DNA from: Marixanthotalea marina
Lineage (GTDB): Bacteria > Bacteroidota > Bacteroidia > Flavobacteriales > Flavobacteriaceae
Assembly (NCBI GenBank): GCA_018883545.1
Contig: JAHLEH010000003.1
Location: forward strand, 124,001-188,000
DNA length: 64,000 nt
Reading direction: 5' to 3'
Below, piece after piece: positions 44,284-52,922 of the stretch. Numbering within the stretch: position 1 is the stretch's first letter; every line of letters begins with the position of its first letter. The position numbers and the translations under genes are program-made. Under the pieces are notes generated by a model. It did not search any database and was not told the origin of the DNA. It saw only the letters and a program-made list of their open reading frames with translations.

Positions 44284-45069
44284 ATGAAATACTCTCTCTA
44301 TTTTTTTATTTTATCTATTTCAATGTATGCCCAAACGCAAATTGAAACATCTTTTGTTAATAAAATAGCCTTTGAAGCAGATACCATTATAAGCTCCAAT
44401 AATTTCGACACTACCTTTTATATTTCGGACAATATTTTATTTAAAAAAAGTAAAGACATTAAAGGGTTGGATGTTGGCTACTACAACTTTCAATTGGGAA
44501 ATATTACATCGGTAAATACATTTAATCCCTTAAAAATAAATGTTTTTTACAGGGATTTTAACACCGCTGCCATTCTAGACAATAGGCTGGCCGAAATGTT
44601 TAAAATAGATTTTAACGTAATTCAGCCCTACAGAAATATTACGCTTGTATCTACTGGGTTTGATAATACCCTTTGGGTTTTCAACCAAGACAACCAACTT
44701 TTAGAGCTTTTCGATTATAAAACAAATACGACCCGAGCAAAAACATTGCCTACAAAAGGAAGTGTTTTAGATTTAAAAAGCAATTACAATAACTGTTGGC
44801 TACTTACCACTAATTTTTTGTATGTATATAATTATTTTGGAAGCTTGCTTGGTAAAATGAAAAACGATGGCTTTACCGGAATGGCAGAAAACAATGAAAA
44901 CCTCATCTTGAAAAAAGGCAACCAACTGTTCTATATAAAAGATAAAATAGGTGAACCAACCCCTATAAAACTTCCAAGTTTAAACATAAAACAGTTTTTT
45001 GTTACCAATGAAACCTTGTATATTTACGATGGAAACAACCTTCACCAGTTTAAATTAATAATAAATTAA
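44284..45069 (+). CDS. Exported protein of unknown function upstream of a deoxynucleoside kinase gene
   Basis: A 261-residue protein; the start at 44284 (MKYSLYFFILSISMYAQ) gives a signal peptide. The mature part shows repeating beta-strand units (NITLVSTGFDNTLWVFNQDNQLLELFDY, SVLDLKSNYNNCWLLTTNFLYVYNYFGSL, YIKDKIGEPTPIKLP), which suggest a beta-propeller. I recognise no catalytic motif. It lies 3 nt before the kinase gene, so they are likely one transcript. TATTTTG followed by CGGGG at 44270-44278 is a weak promoter. A link to nucleoside salvage is not evident. Confidence 0.72.
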   Translation: MKYSLYFFILSISMYAQTQIETSFVNKIAFEADTIISSNNFDTTFYISDNILFKKSKDIKGLDVGYYNFQLGNITSVNTFNPLKINVFYRDFNTAAILDNRLAEMFKIDFNVIQPYRNITLVSTGFDNTLWVFNQDNQLLELFDYKTNTTRAKTLPTKGSVLDLKSNYNNCWLLTTNFLYVYNYFGSLLGKMKNDGFTGMAENNENLILKKGNQLFYIKDKIGEPTPIKLPSLNIKQFFVTNETLYIYDGNNLHQFKLIIN

Positions 45070-45072
45070 AAC

Positions 45073-45687
45073 ATGCATATTGCTATTGCCGGGAACATTG
45101 GAGCCGGAAAAACAACACTTACCAGATTATTGGCCAAACACTACAAATGGGAAGCACAACTAGAGGATGTTGTAGACAACCCATATTTAGATGATTTTTA
45201 CAATCAAATGGAACGTTGGAGTTTTAATTTACAAGTGTATTTTTTGAATAGCAGATTTCGACAAATACTTCAGATTAGAAAAAGCGGCAAAGACATTATT
45301 CAAGATAGGACTATCTATGAGGATGCTTATATTTTTGCACCCAATTTGCATGCTATGGGGTTAATGACTAATCGTGATTACGAAAACTACAAATCCCTTT
45401 TTGATTTAATGGAATCTTTAATTCAAGGTCCCGATGTGTTGATTTATTTGCGTAGTTCTATCCCTAATTTGGTAAAACAAATACACAAACGTGGAAGGGA
45501 TTATGAAAACTCCATTAGCATCGATTACCTAAGCAGGCTTAATGAACGTTATGAAGCGTGGGTTCACGATTATAAAAAAGGAAAACTTTTAATTATAGAT
45601 GTAGACAAACTCGACTTTGTTGAAAAGCCAGAAGATTTAGGACAAATTATAAATACTATTGATGCCGAAATTAATGGCTTGTTTTAA
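45073..45687 (+). CDS. Deoxynucleoside kinase
   Basis: A 204-residue dNK-family kinase that phosphorylates salvaged deoxynucleosides. The P-loop is GNIGAGKT at 7-14; the base-catalysis Glu31 is in QLEDVVDNPYL; Asp78-Arg79 form the DR(S/T) motif; the lid has RGRDYE near 141-146. Base specificity is not deducible, though bacterial members are often dGK or dAK/dCK-like. A second dNK domain is fused to FolK at 56532. It is co-transcribed with the preceding exported-protein gene and ends in a strong palindromic terminator. Confidence 0.93.
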   Translation: MHIAIAGNIGAGKTTLTRLLAKHYKWEAQLEDVVDNPYLDDFYNQMERWSFNLQVYFLNSRFRQILQIRKSGKDIIQDRTIYEDAYIFAPNLHAMGLMTNRDYENYKSLFDLMESLIQGPDVLIYLRSSIPNLVKQIHKRGRDYENSISIDYLSRLNERYEAWVHDYKKGKLLIIDVDKLDFVEKPEDLGQIINTIDAEINGLF

Positions 45688-45703
45688 GCCTTAATTTTTT
45701 AAT

Positions 45704-45741
45704 AAACAAAAAGCCCAGCAAATTTGCTGGGCTTTTTGTTT
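45704..45741. terminator. Bidirectional terminator with a perfect 19-bp arm palindrome
   Basis: Two 19-nt halves (45704-45722 and 45723-45741) are exact reverse complements, with a GCCCAGC/GCTGGGC core flanked by A5/T5. It can stop both the kinase and hppA transcripts. Confidence 0.9.
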
Positions 45742-45757
45742 TCAAAATTCTGTCAAT

Positions 45758-48160
45758 CTATTTGACAATAACCTCTTTTATAGTTTCACCATTTAAATTT
45801 TCTGGTGATTCTTCTATTTGTTTTAAAGCCTCCACTTCAGCTTTAACCATTTCTTCTGTACCAGTAAAGTTTTCGTAACTCACAGATTTAACACCATTTT
45901 CAGTTACTATCGTAGTAACAACTGCCTTGAAAGTACCATCTTCATTCTCGGTCATATCTACTTTCACTTCTTTTGAAACCATTTCTTTCTGTGGTGTTTC
46001 ATCCAAGATATAAGCAGCCATATCTTCAGAAGAAACCGCAATACTTGGCGCAATAACCAACGCCACAACCGACATTAATTTTAAAAGTATGTTTAATGAT
46101 GGCCCTGAAGTATCCTTAAACGGGTCGCCCACAGTATCACCAACAACTGCTGCTTTATGGGCATCTGTTCCTTTTCTTCCTTGTTCTTCAATGGTCTTTT
46201 TGGCATTATCCCAAGCACCACCTGCATTCGATTGAAAAATAGCCATAAGCACACCACTTGTGGTTACCCCAGCAAGCAGACCTCCCAACATTTCGGCACC
46301 ACCAATAAAACCAACAGCCACAGGAACAGCAATAGCCAACAACCCTGGCAATACCATTTCTTTAATTGAGGCCTGAGTAGAAATAGCAACACATTTTTCG
46401 TATTCGGCATAACCATCGGCTGCATCAAAAATGGCACGATCTTCTTTAGAAGCCTTGCTCATATCCGAATCATGTTTGCGCATTACTTCTAATGCAGCTT
46501 TTAATTGTGGTATATCTTTAAATTGACGACGCACTTCCTCTATCATAGCCATGGCAGCGCGTCCCACAGCATTCATAGATAACGCTGAAAAAACAAATGG
46601 CAACATACCGCCAACCAATAAACCTGCCATAATATCTGGTTGTGACACGTCAATAGCAGTAACTTTAGCCGTTTCCATAAACGCCGCGAACAATGCTAAA
46701 GCCGTTAAAGCTGCCGAAGCAATAGCAAATCCTTTACCAATAGCCGCCGTTGTGTTACCCACAGCATCCAATTTATCAGTACGTTCGCGTACTTCACTTG
46801 GTAGTTCGGCCATTTCGGCTATACCACCGGCATTATCAGAGATTGGCCCATAGGCATCTACAGCCAATTGAATACCTGTATTAGCCAACATACCTACTGC
46901 AGCAATGGCGATACCATATAAACCAGCGAAATAGTGTGATACTAAAATAGCTGCGGCTATTAATATAATAGGAATCATAGTTGACATCATTCCAGTTCCC
47001 AGACCAGCGATTATATTGGTTGCAGAACCAGTTTCTGATTGCTTTACTATGTTATTAACAGGTTTCGTACCTGTTCCTGTATAATGTTCCGTCACTTTTC
47101 CAACCAACAACCCTGCTACCAAACCTGCTATAGTTGCCCAAAACACACCCATTGAGGTATATTCTACGCCTTTAAACATATAGGTATCTGGAATAAAGGC
47201 ATTAATAAAGAAGTAAGACGCTACAACCATTAATCCTGCCGATCCGAACTCTCCAATATTTAAAGCTGTTTGTGGGTTTCCACCATCTTTTACTTTTACA
47301 AAAAAAGTACCAACAATAGACATGATGATACCAACCGCTGCCAAAACTAAAGGTAAATAAACAGCACCCATACCATTAAAATCGGGCGTTATAATTATGG
47401 CGCCTAATACCATAGTACCAATTATAGAACCTACATACGACTCGAATAAATCGGCACCCATACCCGCTACGTCACCTACGTTATCACCCACATTGTCTGC
47501 AATAGTTGCAGGGTTTAATGGATGATCTTCTGGAATACCTGCCTCTACTTTACCAACCAAATCGGCTCCAACATCGGCTGCCTTAGTGTATATACCACCA
47601 CCAACACGTGCAAATAACGCTATTGATGATGCACCTAAAGAAAATCCAGAAAGCACATTAAGCACCAATGACAAGTTTTCTGGACCCTCCCATATATTTT
47701 GGTATATCATAAATAAAATACTAAGCCCCAAAACACCTAAACCAACAACACCAAGCCCCATAACAGCACCTCCAGCAAAAGCCACTTCTAACGCTTTACC
47801 TAGAGAAGTCCTCGCAGCACTAGTGGTTCTTACATTGGCTTTTGTAGCCACTTTCATTCCAATAAAACCTGCCAAAGCAGAGCAAATTGCCCCAACAATA
47901 AAAGACAGAGCTACCATACCATGAGAGCCTGTTTCGGAACTACCTTTAACAAATAATAAAATAGCAACTGCAATTACAAAAATTGATAAAATTTTGTATT
48001 CAGCCTTAAGGAAAGACATAGCGCCATCGGCTATGTTTTTGGCAATTTTAATCATCCTTTCTGTTCCCTGATCTTGCTTGGAAACCCAAGCGCTCTTGAT
48101 AAAAACAAATAAAAGTGCTAAAACGCCAAAGAGCGGTAAATAATTAACAATTAATTCCAT
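45758..48160 (-). CDS. hppA: Membrane-bound ion-translocating pyrophosphatase
   Basis: An 800-residue integral membrane pyrophosphatase with about 16 helices. It hydrolyses PPi to pump H+ or Na+. Conserved acidic loops are visible: [32 protein letters not shown] and, near the end, [30 protein letters not shown] has Ala where K+-independent enzymes have Lys, indicating a K+-dependent type. DLFES is compatible with a Na+ pump but does not prove it. A 91-residue Lys/Glu-rich tail (710-800) follows the last helix. ppa lies upstream on the same strand. Confidence 0.96.
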   Translation of the reverse strand: MELIVNYLPLFGVLALLFVFIKSAWVSKQDQGTERMIKIAKNIADGAMSFLKAEYKILSIFVIAVAILLFVKGSSETGSHGMVALSFIVGAICSALAGFIGMKVATKANVRTTSAARTSLGKALEVAFAGGAVMGLGVVGLGVLGLSILFMIYQNIWEGPENLSLVLNVLSGFSLGASSIALFARVGGGIYTKAADVGADLVGKVEAGIPEDHPLNPATIADNVGDNVGDVAGMGADLFESYVGSIIGTMVLGAIIITPDFNGMGAVYLPLVLAAVGIIMSIVGTFFVKVKDGGNPQTALNIGEFGSAGLMVVASYFFINAFIPDTYMFKGVEYTSMGVFWATIAGLVAGLLVGKVTEHYTGTGTKPVNNIVKQSETGSATNIIAGLGTGMMSTMIPIILIAAAILVSHYFAGLYGIAIAAVGMLANTGIQLAVDAYGPISDNAGGIAEMAELPSEVRERTDKLDAVGNTTAAIGKGFAIASAALTALALFAAFMETAKVTAIDVSQPDIMAGLLVGGMLPFVFSALSMNAVGRAAMAMIEEVRRQFKDIPQLKAALEVMRKHDSDMSKASKEDRAIFDAADGYAEYEKCVAISTQASIKEMVLPGLLAIAVPVAVGFIGGAEMLGGLLAGVTTSGVLMAIFQSNAGGAWDNAKKTIEEQGRKGTDAHKAAVVGDTVGDPFKDTSGPSLNILLKLMSVVALVIAPSIAVSSEDMAAYILDETPQKEMVSKEVKVDMTENEDGTFKAVVTTIVTENGVKSVSYENFTGTEEMVKAEVEALKQIEESPENLNGETIKEVIVK

Positions 48161-48231
48161 ATAAATTTAGTTAGTTGTGAAATAATTTTTTATGATGCCG
48201 CTAAAAATAGTAAAATATAAGTGATAAAAAA

Positions 48232-48255
48232 AACCACCTTTAATTAAAGATGGTT
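48232..48255 (-). terminator. Terminator of ppa
   Basis: On the minus strand a 10-bp stem with one G-T pair (AACCATCTTT with AAAGGTGGTT) is followed by eight T. It separates ppa from hppA. Confidence 0.75.
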
Positions 48256-48288
48256 CATTTATTTTGAGATTTATTAACAATCTTTCAA

Positions 48289-48819
48289 TTAGATGGTGTA
48301 GTCTCTTTTCTTTTTGTGATCACTTTCTTCGTAACGCTTAACGCACTCATGATAAATCTTAACGGCTTCTTCGGCATTACCCCAACCACCTACATCAACT
48401 TTTTTCTTCTCTAAATCTTTATACACTTGAAAAAAGTGTTCGATTTCTTTTAAACGGTGCGGATTTAAATCGGCTATGTCTGACCTTTTGCTCCAAACAG
48501 GATCTGATACCGGCACACAAATTATTTTCTCATCAGGTCCTTTTTCGTCTGTCATATGAAATACGCCTATGGGTCTTACTTCCATAACCACCATTGGATA
48601 TGATGGTTCGGTAGACAAAACCAGTACATCTAAAGGGTCTTTATCCAACGCCAAAGTTTCCGGCACGAATCCATAATCTCCAGGATACATCATAGATGAA
48701 AACAAGGTTCTGTCGAAACGGATTTTATGCAAGGTAAAATCGTATTCATATTTATTTCTGCTTCCTTTTGGAATTTCTATTAACACATCAAATGTGACTG
48801 ACTTTTTCTTTTCGCTCAT
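48289..48819 (-). CDS. ppa: Soluble inorganic pyrophosphatase, family I
   Basis: A 176-residue cytosolic enzyme that hydrolyses PPi to phosphate. The family I signature is present: EIPKGSRNKYEYD at 13-25, YPGDYGFVPETL near 44-55, and DKDPLDVLVL near 59-68 with the metal-binding Asp residues. The C-terminal Lys-rich tail (SDHKKKRDY) is unremarkable. It is divergent in no pair; its own promoter lies at 48872. A terminator separates it from hppA, so the two pyrophosphatases are separately transcribed though adjacent. Confidence 0.96.
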   Translation of the reverse strand: MSEKKKSVTFDVLIEIPKGSRNKYEYDFTLHKIRFDRTLFSSMMYPGDYGFVPETLALDKDPLDVLVLSTEPSYPMVVMEVRPIGVFHMTDEKGPDEKIICVPVSDPVWSKRSDIADLNPHRLKEIEHFFQVYKDLEKKKVDVGGWGNAEEAVKIYHECVKRYEESDHKKKRDYTI

Positions 48820-48871
48820 AGTTATTTTAGTTTTCCAAAATTATTTGGATATGTTTTTAAATTTAAGACTG

Positions 48872-48902
48872 CAAATTTACTGAACCCGTATAGGTTTAGC
48901 AA
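48872..48902 (-). promoter_or_regulatory. Promoter of ppa
   Basis: The minus strand has TTG (plus 48900-48902) and TAAATTTG (plus 48872-48879) separated by 20 nt. It implies a leader of about 45 nt. Confidence 0.6.
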
Positions 48903-48983
48903 CTAAAAGCAAAAGTTTTACGCACAAAATCATATAAGTTAACAATGTGATAATTTAAAGTACTTTTTATGCTCTTAAATAAA

Positions 48984-49009
48984 AAAAGCACTCTAAAACG
49001 AGTGCTTTT
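48984..49009 (-). terminator. Terminator hairpin in the ppa-GH3 gap
   Basis: A 10-bp perfect stem (AAAAGCACTC with GAGTGCTTTT), 6-nt loop, flanked by A and T runs. It is about 305 nt beyond the GH3 stop, so it ends a long GH3 3' UTR or an independent RNA. Confidence 0.7.
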
Positions 49010-49314
49010 AAATTTTATGGATGTTAATTAATAATTAGTCATTATGATGATTATTCAACTTTGTCATCTTTCGAATGGTTCAAAAATATGTCTAATGAAA
49101 TCAACCGCAAAAGCATTTATTAGTTTTTAGATTATAAGCCAAAATAAAACGTTAAAAAACTATAGCCTATACCGTTGGTCGGCAAAAACAAACTGCATCT
49201 TTTCTTCCGATTCAATAAAGCGTAGGACTGTTAATATTATTGACGTAAATCAATTATTACAAACTAACATTGAAAGGGAACTTAAATTATTATCATTTAT
49301 AATTTCTTTTAAGA

Positions 49315-50823
49315 TTATAACTTCAAAAGCGCTTCAAGATAATCGCGATTGTTGGACAATCTTGGTATTTTATGTTGCCCCCCTAACTTATCGTTCTGTT
49401 TTAGCCAATCGTAAAATAAATTTTTTCTAGCAACGTGAATTAATGGCTTGTTTAGTGTAATATTATTGTAGCGTTTTGCTTCATAATCGGAATTCAACGC
49501 TTTCAGTGCATTATCGAACAGTTCATTAAAATAGTCTATATCATCGGGAGGTCTTTTAAATTCCATAATCCACTCATGCCCTCCTTTTTTCTTGCCTTCC
49601 ATAAAAATAGGAGCTGCTGTATAATCAATTATTTCAGCTTTTGTAAGCTTGCAAACTTTTTTTAAGGCCTGCTCGGCATTTTCTATAATGAGTTCTTCAC
49701 CAAACACATTAATGTGGCTTCGTGTTCTGCCAGTAATTTTAATGCGGTACGGGCTTAACGACGTAAACCTAACTGTATCGCCCACTTTGTAACGCCAAAG
49801 ACCTGCATTGGTAGTAATTATTATGGCATAGTTTTTATGCAATTCTACTTCGCTTAACGGAATCGCTTTTTCTTCGGGCAGACCGTAAATCTCCATCGGA
49901 ATGAACTCATAAAAAATCCCATAGTCCAACATAAGCAACAATTCACTGGAATTATTTTGGTCCTGAATAGCAAAAAAACCTTCAGAGGCATTATAAATCT
50001 CATAGTACCTGAACCCTTTTTTAGGCAATAATTTTTTATACTGATTCACATAAGGTGTAAAACTAACACCGCCGTGAAAGTAGACTTCCAAATTTGGCCA
50101 TACTTCAAACAAGTCCTTTTTGCCCGTAGTTTCCAAAACATTGTTTAGAAGTACTAGCATCCACGAAGGCACTCCTGCTAAACTCGTTACATTCTCCTGA
50201 ATGGTTTCATCTACAATCGCCTGCATTTTATGTTCCCAATCGCTCATCAAAGACACCCTATTGCTTGGCGTACTGCTAAACTCTGCCCAAAAAGGCATAT
50301 TATCTATTAAAATAGCAGACAAATCGCCGTAAATGGTGCCATTTTCCTTATACATTTCTTTGCTACCCCCCAGCCTTAAACTCTTCCCCGTAAATAATTG
50401 CGAATTTTCATTATTGTTCAGGTACATACAGAGTAAATCTTTACTGGCTGCATAATGGCAATCTTCCAGAGATTCTTGGCTTACTGGAATAAACTTACTT
50501 TTAGATTTGGTAGTACCACTGGATTTTGCAAACCATTTAATAGGTGTTGGCCACAAAATATTGTTTTCGCCATCCCTAGCTCGTTGTATAATATGTTGGC
50601 ACCCCTCGTAATTGGTTATGGGAATGCGTTCTGCAAACATTCTATAATTTTTTATGGATGCAAAATCGTGCTCCTTACCAAAATAGGTATCCTTGGCCGT
50701 ATCCAATAAACTTAAAAGTAATTCATTTTGAACTTCATTAGGGTATTTCAAAAACAATTCTATTTGGTGAAACCGTTTTTTCAGAAACCAAGAAGCAATT
50801 GAATTTACTATAGGAATTGGCAT
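49315..50823 (-). CDS. GH3-family acyl-adenylating enzyme
   Basis: A 502-residue protein of the GH3 auxin-responsive family, a branch of the ANL acyl-adenylate superfamily. The ATP-binding motif SSGTTKSKSKFIP is at about 101-113, followed by YEIYNASEGFFA near 273-284 and the YAIIITTNAGLWRYKVGDTVRFT segment near 332-354. Plant homologues attach amino acids to acyl hormones; the substrate of bacterial GH3 proteins is mostly unknown. It is divergent from the DUF2797 gene across 41 nt. Confidence 0.9.
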   Translation of the reverse strand: MPIPIVNSIASWFLKKRFHQIELFLKYPNEVQNELLLSLLDTAKDTYFGKEHDFASIKNYRMFAERIPITNYEGCQHIIQRARDGENNILWPTPIKWFAKSSGTTKSKSKFIPVSQESLEDCHYAASKDLLCMYLNNNENSQLFTGKSLRLGGSKEMYKENGTIYGDLSAILIDNMPFWAEFSSTPSNRVSLMSDWEHKMQAIVDETIQENVTSLAGVPSWMLVLLNNVLETTGKKDLFEVWPNLEVYFHGGVSFTPYVNQYKKLLPKKGFRYYEIYNASEGFFAIQDQNNSSELLLMLDYGIFYEFIPMEIYGLPEEKAIPLSEVELHKNYAIIITTNAGLWRYKVGDTVRFTSLSPYRIKITGRTRSHINVFGEELIIENAEQALKKVCKLTKAEIIDYTAAPIFMEGKKKGGHEWIMEFKRPPDDIDYFNELFDNALKALNSDYEAKRYNNITLNKPLIHVARKNLFYDWLKQNDKLGGQHKIPRLSNNRDYLEALLKL

Positions 50824-50864
50824 ATTTATGTTATCTTTAATTTTTTAAAAATAATATTTTTTTC

Positions 50865-51659
50865 ATGACTTTTGAAGGTGTTTTAACAAAAATGGAAAGT
50901 GAGTTTTCCGATCCCATCCAATATTATTTAGTGTTTGAAACTGATTTTTTGAATATGAACCAGTTACTAAACAAAACCATTAACATTCAGTTTATAAAAT
51001 ACCAGTGTTTAAATTGCGGATTAGACAAGCCCATTTACCGTCAAGGGTTTTGCAAAAGCTGTTTTTATGAAGTACCTCAGGCAGCAGATTGGGTGATGCG
51101 GCCAGAATTGAGTACCGCCCATTTAGACAAAGAAGACCGTGATTTAGCATACGAAAAGAAAGTACAATTGCAACCACATATTGTGTATTTGGCAAACTCC
51201 AGCAACGTAAAAGTAGGTGTTACCAGAAAAAGTCAAGTGCCAACACGTTGGATAGACCAAGGCGCCCATGAAGCCATTGAAATTGTTGAAGTCCCCAATA
51301 GGTATTTAGCTGGCATAACCGAAGTTGCCCTTAAAGAGCATGTGTCCGACAAAACCAATTGGCGTAGTATGCTAAAAAATGATATTAAAGATGAAGATTT
51401 AGTGGAATGGCGCGAACATCTAAAACAGTATATCCCTAACGAGGCACAAGATTATTTTATAACCAACAACATAGAAACCAACTTGAATTTCCCCGTGCTT
51501 AAATACCCTTTAAAACCTAAAAGCTTAAATTTAGAAAAAGAACAAGCCTACTCAGGAAAACTTGTTGGCATAAAAGGACAGTATCTCATCTTTGATGACG
51601 AAATGGTTTTTAACATTCGTAGCAACGAAGGGTTGTTTATTGGTATTTCCGTAAACTAA
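50865..51659 (+). CDS. DUF2797 protein
   Basis: A 264-residue protein. A four-Cys zinc-finger-like segment lies at about 46-66 (CLNCGLDKPIYRQGFCKSC), then HIVYLANSSNVKVGVTRKSQVPTRWIDQGA near 105-134, which resembles the GIY-YIG fold (a strand, KVG and an Arg in TRW). Whether it has nuclease activity is unknown, as the family is named only DUF2797. Soluble and cytosolic. It is monocistronic on the plus strand. Confidence 0.85.
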   Translation: MTFEGVLTKMESEFSDPIQYYLVFETDFLNMNQLLNKTINIQFIKYQCLNCGLDKPIYRQGFCKSCFYEVPQAADWVMRPELSTAHLDKEDRDLAYEKKVQLQPHIVYLANSSNVKVGVTRKSQVPTRWIDQGAHEAIEIVEVPNRYLAGITEVALKEHVSDKTNWRSMLKNDIKDEDLVEWREHLKQYIPNEAQDYFITNNIETNLNFPVLKYPLKPKSLNLEKEQAYSGKLVGIKGQYLIFDDEMVFNIRSNEGLFIGISVN

Positions 51660-51663
51660 AAAC

Positions 51664-51691
51664 CCCATTTACCACAACAAGAGCAAATGGG
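51664..51691. terminator. Weak terminator-like hairpin
   Basis: A 7-bp stem (CCCATTT with AAATGGG) and 14-nt loop between the DUF2797 and rpsU stops. A modest T run follows on the plus strand. Confidence 0.4.
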
Positions 51692-51719
51692 ATATTTTAT
51701 TGTGAATGCACAAAAACCA

Positions 51720-51914
51720 TTAAATATCTTCTTGATCTTTGATACTTTGTATGTATGCAGCTTTTTGTACTTCGCGACGTCTTTTTACCGATGGTTTGGT
51801 ATAAAACTGGCCATCACGTAAATTTTGCATTACTTTAATATTTCTGTGTTTTCGTTTATAACGCTTTAAGGCGCGTTCTATGTTTTCACCTTCTTTTACA
51901 ATAATCTTTAGCAT
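51720..51914 (-). CDS. rpsU: 30S ribosomal protein bS21
   Basis: A 64-residue basic protein of normal S21 length (KEGENIERALKRYKRKHR, then REVQKAAY). In Bacteroidota bS21, with bS18 and bS6, covers the 16S anti-Shine-Dalgarno. No SD is visible in the 31 nt before its ATG; the start context is ACATACATG, the same as the sigma gene upstream. It is 31 nt downstream of sigma factor 2, so the two form an operon. Confidence 0.96.
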   Translation of the reverse strand: MLKIIVKEGENIERALKRYKRKHRNIKVMQNLRDGQFYTKPSVKRRREVQKAAYIQSIKDQEDI

Positions 51915-51945
51915 GTATGTTTTTTAAATGATTTATGTTTTAGGA

Positions 51946-52809
51946 CTATCCTAAATACGTTTTTAATACTTTGTTCTTCGATGTGTATCGTAGTCTTCGT
52001 ATTGCTTTCTCTTTTATTTGGCGTACTCGTTCTCGGGTTAGCCCAAAAACCTCTCCTATTTCCTCAAGGCTCATATGTTTATTTGGGCTAATACCATAAT
52101 AGTGTTTTATAACTGCCGCTTCTTTATCCGATAGCGTATCCAATACGCGGTTAACCTCAACATTTAAAGAATCGTTCATTAAACCAGAATCTGGTTGTGG
52201 CGAATCACTTGAATTCACAACATCATACAAACTTGAGGTTTCCCCATCTTTTAGAGGCGCATCCATAGACAAGTGTTTTGGCGACGCTTTTAACGACTGC
52301 TTCACATTGCTAACCGTCATATCTAAATTATGGGCTATTTCCTCAGCACTTGGTGGTCTTTCGTGCGATTGTTCTAAAAATGAATAGGCCTTATTGATTT
52401 TATTGATAGTACCTATCTTATTTAATGGTAACCTTACAATTCTAGACTGTTCGGCCAATGCCTGCAAAATGGCTTGCCTAATCCACCAAACGGCATACGA
52501 TATAAACTTAAAGCCCCTTGTCTCATCAAAACGTTTGGCTGCTTTTACCAACCCGGCATTGCCTTCATTTATTAAATCGGGCAACGCCAAACCTTGGTTT
52601 TGGTATTGTTTAGAAACCGAAACCACAAAACGTAAGTTAGCCGTGGTAAGCTTCTCCAATGCTTTTTGATCTCCTTGGCGTATTCTTTGAGCCAATTCTA
52701 CTTCTTCATCGGCGGTTATTAACGGAATTTTACTAATATCTTGAAGATATTTATCCAAAGATTTCGACTCCCTATTGGTAACCTGTTTCGTGATTTTTAG
52801 TTGCCGCAT
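51946..52809 (-). CDS. RpoD-like primary-type sigma-70 factor 2
   Basis: A 287-residue sigma factor, the same length as that at 37071 and aligned without gaps by eye. Regions 1.2 to 2.4 are nearly identical ([19 protein letters not shown]), while the spacer before region 4 and parts of region 4 differ ([41 protein letters not shown]). It is probably an alternative housekeeping-type factor recognising similar promoters. It is co-transcribed with rpsU and lacks an SD. Confidence 0.93.
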   Translation of the reverse strand: MRQLKITKQVTNRESKSLDKYLQDISKIPLITADEEVELAQRIRQGDQKALEKLTTANLRFVVSVSKQYQNQGLALPDLINEGNAGLVKAAKRFDETRGFKFISYAVWWIRQAILQALAEQSRIVRLPLNKIGTINKINKAYSFLEQSHERPPSAEEIAHNLDMTVSNVKQSLKASPKHLSMDAPLKDGETSSLYDVVNSSDSPQPDSGLMNDSLNVEVNRVLDTLSDKEAAVIKHYYGISPNKHMSLEEIGEVFGLTRERVRQIKEKAIRRLRYTSKNKVLKTYLG

Positions 52810-52922
52810 GTATGTGTAAAAAAGTTTTAAATTATACTCCCTACAACATAACTTTTTAATTGAATAAACCTAATAAATGCGATAGTTTATTCTTATAACG
52901 CTAAAATATTGAACAATAGCCC

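Larger units (their letters stand above)
48820..49314. other. 495-nt gene-free region between ppa and the GH3 gene
   Basis: This gap holds the ppa promoter (48872-48902) and a terminator hairpin (48984-49009). The 305 nt between that hairpin and the GH3 stop is AT-rich. The only small frame I find is a 21-codon minus-strand ORF at 49051-49116 (MLLRLISLDIFLNHSKDDKV...), with no recognisable family. No RNA gene is identified. Confidence 0.6.

Noticed and set aside
51720-52809. Classic rpsU-dnaG-rpoD macromolecular synthesis operon
   Set aside because: Gene order is reversed and dnaG is absent; the resemblance is only partial.
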